From: Pseudomonadota bacterium
GTDB lineage: Bacteria; Myxococcota_A; Bradymonadia; UBA4248
Assembly (NCBI GenBank): GCA_009786045.1
Contig: WQTY01000060.1
Location: 1 to 9,235, forward strand
Reading direction: 5' to 3'
Length of the DNA: 9,235 bases
Shown: one piece after another, positions 7,101-9,235 of the stretch
How positions within the stretch are numbered: the stretch's first letter is position 1
How the letters are laid out: each line of letters opens with the position of its first letter
Notes under the pieces: generated by a model
What the model saw: only the letters and a program-made list of their open reading frames with translations
The model's database searches: none
What the model was told of the DNA's origin: nothing
Made by a program: the position numbers and the translations under genes

Positions 7101-8200
7101 GCGAAAACCATTTGCCATTGATCGCGAGTTTTTATGCAAATACCATTTTCAGGGAACTGCCCTATCGCGATGATGATTTTGATGTCATGGCACGCATCTT
7201 CCAGTCATGCTCACGCACTGTGCTTGAGTATGCGCCACGCATTTTCGAAACAGTCTCTAAGAAAGATCCACGAATTGCCATTGGTCTGATCGCGCAAGCG
7301 AACCCTGCACTGATAAAAGCCCTTGACGTGGATATCTTCAGGTGGATGGATGACGATGAACTTAACGCTTTCTACAATTCGCTCGATGACGAGGCACTGG
7401 GGCACATCATGCGATGGTTTTCCATACTGGATTGCCTTGATGATAGCTATGCCACAAACAGGATTCTCTCAATCGTCGCCAGCCAGAGACCGCGTCTGCT
7501 TCTCGATTTAATCAAAATGCGCCTTGAACGGGCGCTCGCCGAAGAAAAAGACAATGACAACTATTTTACGATAGGTGATTCCAAGTTGGACAATAGCTTT
7601 AGTCCCTACAATCTCCTCGAACATCCAGACGGAAAAACGCTGTTGCGCGAAACGCTGGACTGGGCGCTGCCTAGAGTTTCGGACGCTCTGTTCTCATACC
7701 ATTTCGCCTGGCTCGTTGCCGGACTGTTTCGGTATAGGTATATAGATTCTGGCCGGAAAGATTCTGGCTGGGGAGACTGGGGAGAGCCTACACAAGAAGA
7801 TTCTGATCAGGAAAATTCTGGCTGGGATGCTCCTGCCGAGGGAAATTCTGGTTGGGATGCTCCTGCCGGGGAAGTTTCTGCCAGTGAAGAAGCTCCCTTT
7901 ATTTCTGTCCTTGAAACGTGGATCGCCGATGGAAGCGCTGACAGATTTGCCGTGATGGCTGCACTGCTGCACAAAGCACCTACCCACTTTGTGTCTAACG
8001 AAGAAGAATTTCTCAAACGTATTCTGTGTGCCGCACAATCCGCCGGAGCGTCCGTATGCAAGGCGCTTACGGAAGCCTTGTACGCTTCTGCGGTGACTGG
8101 TCAACGCATCGGCTACGGCGGGCCGCCATCCCATGACGACATGTGGGGCAACGCCGAAGAAAAGCTGGCCTCTCTTAACAAGGTTTTTGTGGATGTATGA
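4124..8200 (+). CDS. Nuclease-STAND NTPase with large helical sensor-like region (Avs-like)
   Basis: A 1358-aa protein in three parts. Residues ~20-150: PD-(D/E)XK (Mrr-like) nuclease pattern, with LTSEDFERFACDLL (26-39) as the opening helix, D59 in KQDAAEI, and YQCRQTKQF (75-83) where the usual QxK/ExK strand lies. Residues ~190-480: STAND-type P-loop NTPase with GHAGSGKT (219-226, Walker A), LLVVDDAHD (268-276, Walker B), LLLVYRT (296-302, sensor-like strand ending in R301), the GSPLA motif (362-366) and FRLLPDLLADAFI (470-482) in the following winged-helix region. Residues ~500-1358: helical, repeat-like, no enzymatic motif, with an S/G/W-rich tandem-repeat loop at 1208-1253. Effector-NTPase-sensor order is that of antiviral STAND proteins, in which target binding triggers oligomerisation and nuclease activation. 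That role is inferred; helical-region resemblance to large 'ATP-binding/restriction endonuclease' proteins is from memory. The gene is unbroken, stands alone, and is divergent from mntA-hepT. Confidence 0.8.
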   Translation: MESDTTPVLPYLSTVSFDRLLPLGELTSEDFERFACDLLTTYYLDAKVSLKKKCDHKQDAAEIRAKFFNGSLCTYQCRQTKQFDAEDVGEAIKALRTGSGQKHILLSCEVNSEVRHEIRKFRDWELWDQVDITHRFRELPEFEQARIVDIYFPGQRFDLTLLPCALSFPWLTAKDFFAPMMAEDKAFHHRWDLVGRDSECNQLLHVLANSDVHVMSLVGHAGSGKTRVLRSVLESFSETHPHVRVVLASPTGEIWWDDLNGLGDGENLLVVDDAHDCCDYRRLLRYMNNERKRTRLLLVYRTYCEEIIQIDMAREGFCGKSSATVRLGELTKHDARVLALQVLAKHGGEAELADMIADVASGSPLAVVLGAQIIASVGANSEIFHSIKSFRSAVLAHYKNIIMDDVATGDDRACLDKMLRVYALIQPLDINDPGVTEILSSLEGIERAEAWRLSERLTDTGILYKRNALFRLLPDLLADAFIDSDCIAPDGKSSGYAERIFDFAVQRYKENILLNLSRFDWQRGGSANENHLVDAIWSRLGKDDTWRVQASVAVIPAFYQPRQALDFARRLVSQGHGTNESVCRIIRNAAYRFEYLRDACELLWEIAKTDTRPIERREHRSNQPISLLKLLAMVTPEEPIIINKTVVDFALSLLDREDSWTGAATPFDILKGGLDADSAVPRVYSTTFKSVWYGTSLEIHEAIAPMRRRIIDAIFKSLTSSRKRQALAAAALLENALCTPRWLDLPAGKEAWLNEFVDTLTRLNALLDANHLPAVVLTRLAQSVSWHADYAHGSTHLPARQIFDRLDYDIETHATCELMGNYMGYTRPDPVVPQYFSFSDAQLLPIHRIYALRAPGLMTQMLSALMDNFTASGDPNPIELVFIEYFKQWKPQLEKIAGDIENAFPREEDLIAFLGERLADIMSYYEDNAPRSAEFLIRCLFERQISLTRLVLNIIQQDTQSPLRNYASHAFSALFRHAPDEAREYIAARLAEGENHLPLIASFYANTIFRELPYRDDDFDVMARIFQSCSRTVLEYAPRIFETVSKKDPRIAIGLIAQANPALIKALDVDIFRWMDDDELNAFYNSLDDEALGHIMRWFSILDCLDDSYATNRILSIVASQRPRLLLDLIKMRLERALAEEKDNDNYFTIGDSKLDNSFSPYNLLEHPDGKTLLRETLDWALPRVSDALFSYHFAWLVAGLFRYRYIDSGRKDSGWGDWGEPTQEDSDQENSGWDAPAEGNSGWDAPAGEVSASEEAPFISVLETWIADGSADRFAVMAALLHKAPTHFVSNEEEFLKRILCAAQSAGASVCKALTEALYASAVTGQRIGYGGPPSHDDMWGNAEEKLASLNKVFVDV
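7745..7880 (+). repeat. In-frame 30-bp tandem repeat region inside the STAND gene
   Basis: Two adjacent 30-bp units (7811-7840 and 7841-7870) agree at 27 of 30 positions and encode ENSGWDAPAE and GNSGWDAPAG. Degenerate copies of the core attctggctggg occur upstream (7745-7775) and a 10-bp partial copy follows (7871-7880). The encoded segment (residues 1208-1253) is acidic and rich in Ser, Gly and Trp, and interrupts otherwise helical sequence. Because the period is a multiple of three, copy-number change would alter loop length without breaking the frame. Confidence 0.85.
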
Positions 8201-8210
8201 TTTTCTTTTC

Positions 8211-8266
8211 GTGGGGGAACTCGTTCCCCCACACCCCCTGCGATACAAAGTATCGCTTGTGGGCAA
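8211..8266. repeat. Palindromic repeat element, copy B
   Basis: gtgggggaac (8211-8220) and gttcccccac (8223-8232) form a perfect 10-bp stem with a TC loop. After acaccccct comes a second stem, gcgata/tatcgc (8240-8245 with 8251-8256), then gcttgtgggcaaa. It matches copy A at 3209-3263 in the gggggaac..gttccccc core, the C-run and the gcttgtggg tail. The second stem differs in sequence in the two copies yet is paired in both. It begins 10 nt after the STAND stop codon. Confidence 0.75.
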
Positions 8267-8410
8267 AGTGGCAAAGTGTTTTGATTTGTGGCAATAGACC
8301 TCGCCTTGCAAACAAAAACTCTGCCTGTTTGTGTCGTTACTTAAAATCTCTAAGAGTGTTGTTTGAAATATAGGTTACACTTTAGTAATGCAACTTGCAT
8401 TGTTGCAGTA

Positions 8411-8515
8411 TTGCCAGAGCCCCAGCGGGGCGAAACGTCAATAACCGTCGGTGGAGCGAAGCGCAACCGGCGGACAGTACCTCCCCCCGACTCACAGCCC
8501 CAGCGGGGCTGAACA
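8411..8515. repeat. Composite three-hairpin repeat (gccccagcggggc type)
   Basis: Two copies of gccccagcggggc (8419-8431 and 8497-8509) flank a longer imperfect stem, ccgtcggt...accggcgg (8445-8473), with gcgaagcgc at its tip. The layout and the 'ggtggagcgaagcgcaacc' wording resemble a dispersed non-coding repeat that I recall from many environmental bacterial genomes; that link is from memory, not a search. The arms of the central stem pair with some G-T wobbles, which suggests structure at the RNA level. It lies downstream of both converging genes. Confidence 0.65.
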
Positions 8516-8532
8516 AAGATTAAGTACAGCAT

Positions 8533-9090
8533 TCATGGTTTACTCTCGTTGTAATTGTCGCAAATGTTCTGTGGTCGAACCAATTTTTGTTCTATCGCCT
8601 TTTCTTCATCCCAAACAAGGATATCTTGATTTGGATTGAGCTTCCAGATTTTCCAAAGTGGTTTTAATTTTTGGCGCAATGCATCTTCGAAATTCGATAG
8701 CCGATAGTCTTGCAGTGTTTTGATGATAAGAATCATTTGAAAATTTGCCTTGGCATAAGTTTTTCTAAACTTTTCAAACTCTGATTTATCATCTGGCCGT
8801 TTATTCAACATAACAGCAGCAAATAGTTGCAGAGAGTGCGAAAATTTTTCGGCAACCTCATCTATCGATAAATATTTTGGATCAGAAATGTCTTTTGCTT
8901 CAATAAATCTTAAAACATGTCTGTTATTTTTTGTTTTCTGAGCACGGATGTAATCAACTACTCTTATGCCACCCTTAGTAGGTTTGCCATTATTAATACT
9001 TTTGTACAATTCTGTTGTTTCTGGTTTACAGAATTCGCATTGTGGTTCTGTGATGAAATGCATTTCAGATTCCAGGTCGAATTCAGTCAT
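8533..9090 (-). CDS. Unknown protein with D...ExK nuclease-like signature
   Basis: A 185-aa protein I do not recognise by name. Seen: CEFC (18-21), a single CxxC pair; GGIRVVDYI with D46; HVLRFIEAKDIS (59-70) with E64-A-K66. An Asp on one strand and ExK on the next, about 18 residues later, is the PD-(D/E)XK pattern. This is followed by EVAEKFSHSLQLF (78-90), a helix of the sort seen after that motif, and a hydrophobic strand NFQMILIIK (116-124). A nuclease or nuclease-fold protein is therefore plausible but unproven. The ATG at 9090 has GGGA-type Shine-Dalgarno bases upstream and lies 1 nt after the stop of another gene in the same direction, so the two probably form one operon. The sequence is clearly more A/T-rich than the genes to the left, consistent with acquisition by transfer. 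Confidence 0.7.
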   Translation of the reverse strand: MTEFDLESEMHFITEPQCEFCKPETTELYKSINNGKPTKGGIRVVDYIRAQKTKNNRHVLRFIEAKDISDPKYLSIDEVAEKFSHSLQLFAAVMLNKRPDDKSEFEKFRKTYAKANFQMILIIKTLQDYRLSNFEDALRQKLKPLWKIWKLNPNQDILVWDEEKAIEQKLVRPQNICDNYNESKP

Positions 9091-9091
9091 A

Positions 9092-9235
9092 TCATCCCAT
9101 CCCTTCTTTGTGTGTTTCTTCGTACAATCTGATGGGTTGATTGATGATGTTATTGTTTTCGAATGCTGAGAAAAAGGTATCGCTTTCGATAGTTACAGGT
9201 TGATTAAAGCCTGTCTTTGATAAAAAATGAAACCA
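9092..9235 (-). CDS. C-terminal end of an unknown gene (cut by window edge)
   Basis: On the minus strand one frame is open from the window edge (9235) to a TGA at 9092-9094, giving 47 codons with no internal stop. The peptide ends NIINQPIRLYEETHKEGMG. Its stop is one base before the ATG of the 185-aa gene, and that gene's Shine-Dalgarno bases lie within its last codons, which is the arrangement of coupled genes. It is A/T-rich like its neighbour. The protein family cannot be identified from this tail; the start lies outside the window. Confidence 0.6.
   Translation of the reverse strand, partial: WFHFLSKTGFNQPVTIESDTFFSAFENNNIINQPIRLYEETHKEGMG

Larger units (their letters stand above)
8201..8532. 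other. Gene-free convergent intergenic region
   Basis: This 332-base gap lies between the 3' ends of the rightward STAND gene and the leftward 185-aa gene. It holds repeat copy B (8211-8266), then about 145 A/T-rich bases with no supported feature beyond a short aatgcaacttgcatt palindrome (8387-8401), then the composite hairpin repeat (8411-8515). No hairpin here is followed by a clear T-tract, so no intrinsic terminator is called for either gene. Confidence 0.6.

Noticed and set aside
7811..7870. CRISPR-like direct repeats
   Set aside because: The units are contiguous without spacers and lie in frame inside a coding sequence.
7694..8311. 205-codon minus-strand frame with repeated xIPxRIFL-like motifs resembling a pentapeptide-repeat protein
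   Set aside because: The repeats are the complement of the 30-bp tandem repeat in the STAND gene, and the frame runs through the palindromic repeat; no ribosome site or family match is seen.
8350..8401. Possible rightward promoter (TACACT box) and aatgcaacttgcatt palindrome
   Set aside because: No -35 hexamer at suitable spacing and no rightward gene follows; the palindrome is too short to support an operator call.
8496..8510. agccccagcggggct hairpin as terminator of the 185-aa gene
   Set aside because: The hairpin is followed by no T-run on the minus strand and is a copy of the repeated hairpin at 8419-8431.

Overview
This is a piece of bacterial chromosome of moderate G+C in its left and central parts, turning visibly A/T-rich in the last ~700 bases. 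The taxon cannot be fixed from the sequence. The genes are Shine-Dalgarno-led and tightly packed, and one product carries a Tat-type signal, so a free-living, probably Gram-negative bacterium is a fair guess but no more. Gene content suggests a housekeeping operon on the left, followed by an accessory (defence-like) segment.

Left block (1-3182): four genes run rightwards with minimal gaps: a GNAT-like acetyltransferase, a divergent TldD/PmbA-family protein without the metal-binding HExxxH, a very short Tat-signal protein that overlaps the previous stop, and a textbook ribonuclease Z. A strong hairpin plus T-tract closes this operon at about 3141-3182.

Central block (3183-8266): a divergent pair of transcription units lies between two copies of a related G/C-rich palindromic repeat (3183-3263 and 8211-8266). 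Leftwards is a two-gene MntA-HepT toxin-antitoxin module (MNT nucleotidyltransferase antitoxin, HEPN ribonuclease toxin, ATGA overlap). Rightwards is one very large gene, best started at 4124 (1358 aa). It encodes an N-terminal PD-(D/E)XK nuclease-like domain, a STAND-type P-loop NTPase and a ~850-residue helical C-terminal region. This effector/NTPase/sensor order is that of antiviral STAND (Avs-like) proteins, so the block looks like a compact anti-phage cassette. Two unusual details are a displaced lysine in the nuclease motif and an in-frame 30-bp tandem repeat near the C-terminus.

Right block (8267-9235): the intergenic region holds a composite hairpin repeat (two gccccagcggggc hairpins around a third, longer stem). 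Beyond it, an A/T-rich operon runs leftwards. It contains a 185-aa unknown protein with a D...ExK nuclease-like signature and, 1 nt upstream of its start, the last 47 codons of another gene cut by the window edge. No rRNA, tRNA, CRISPR array, transposase or integrase is visible.
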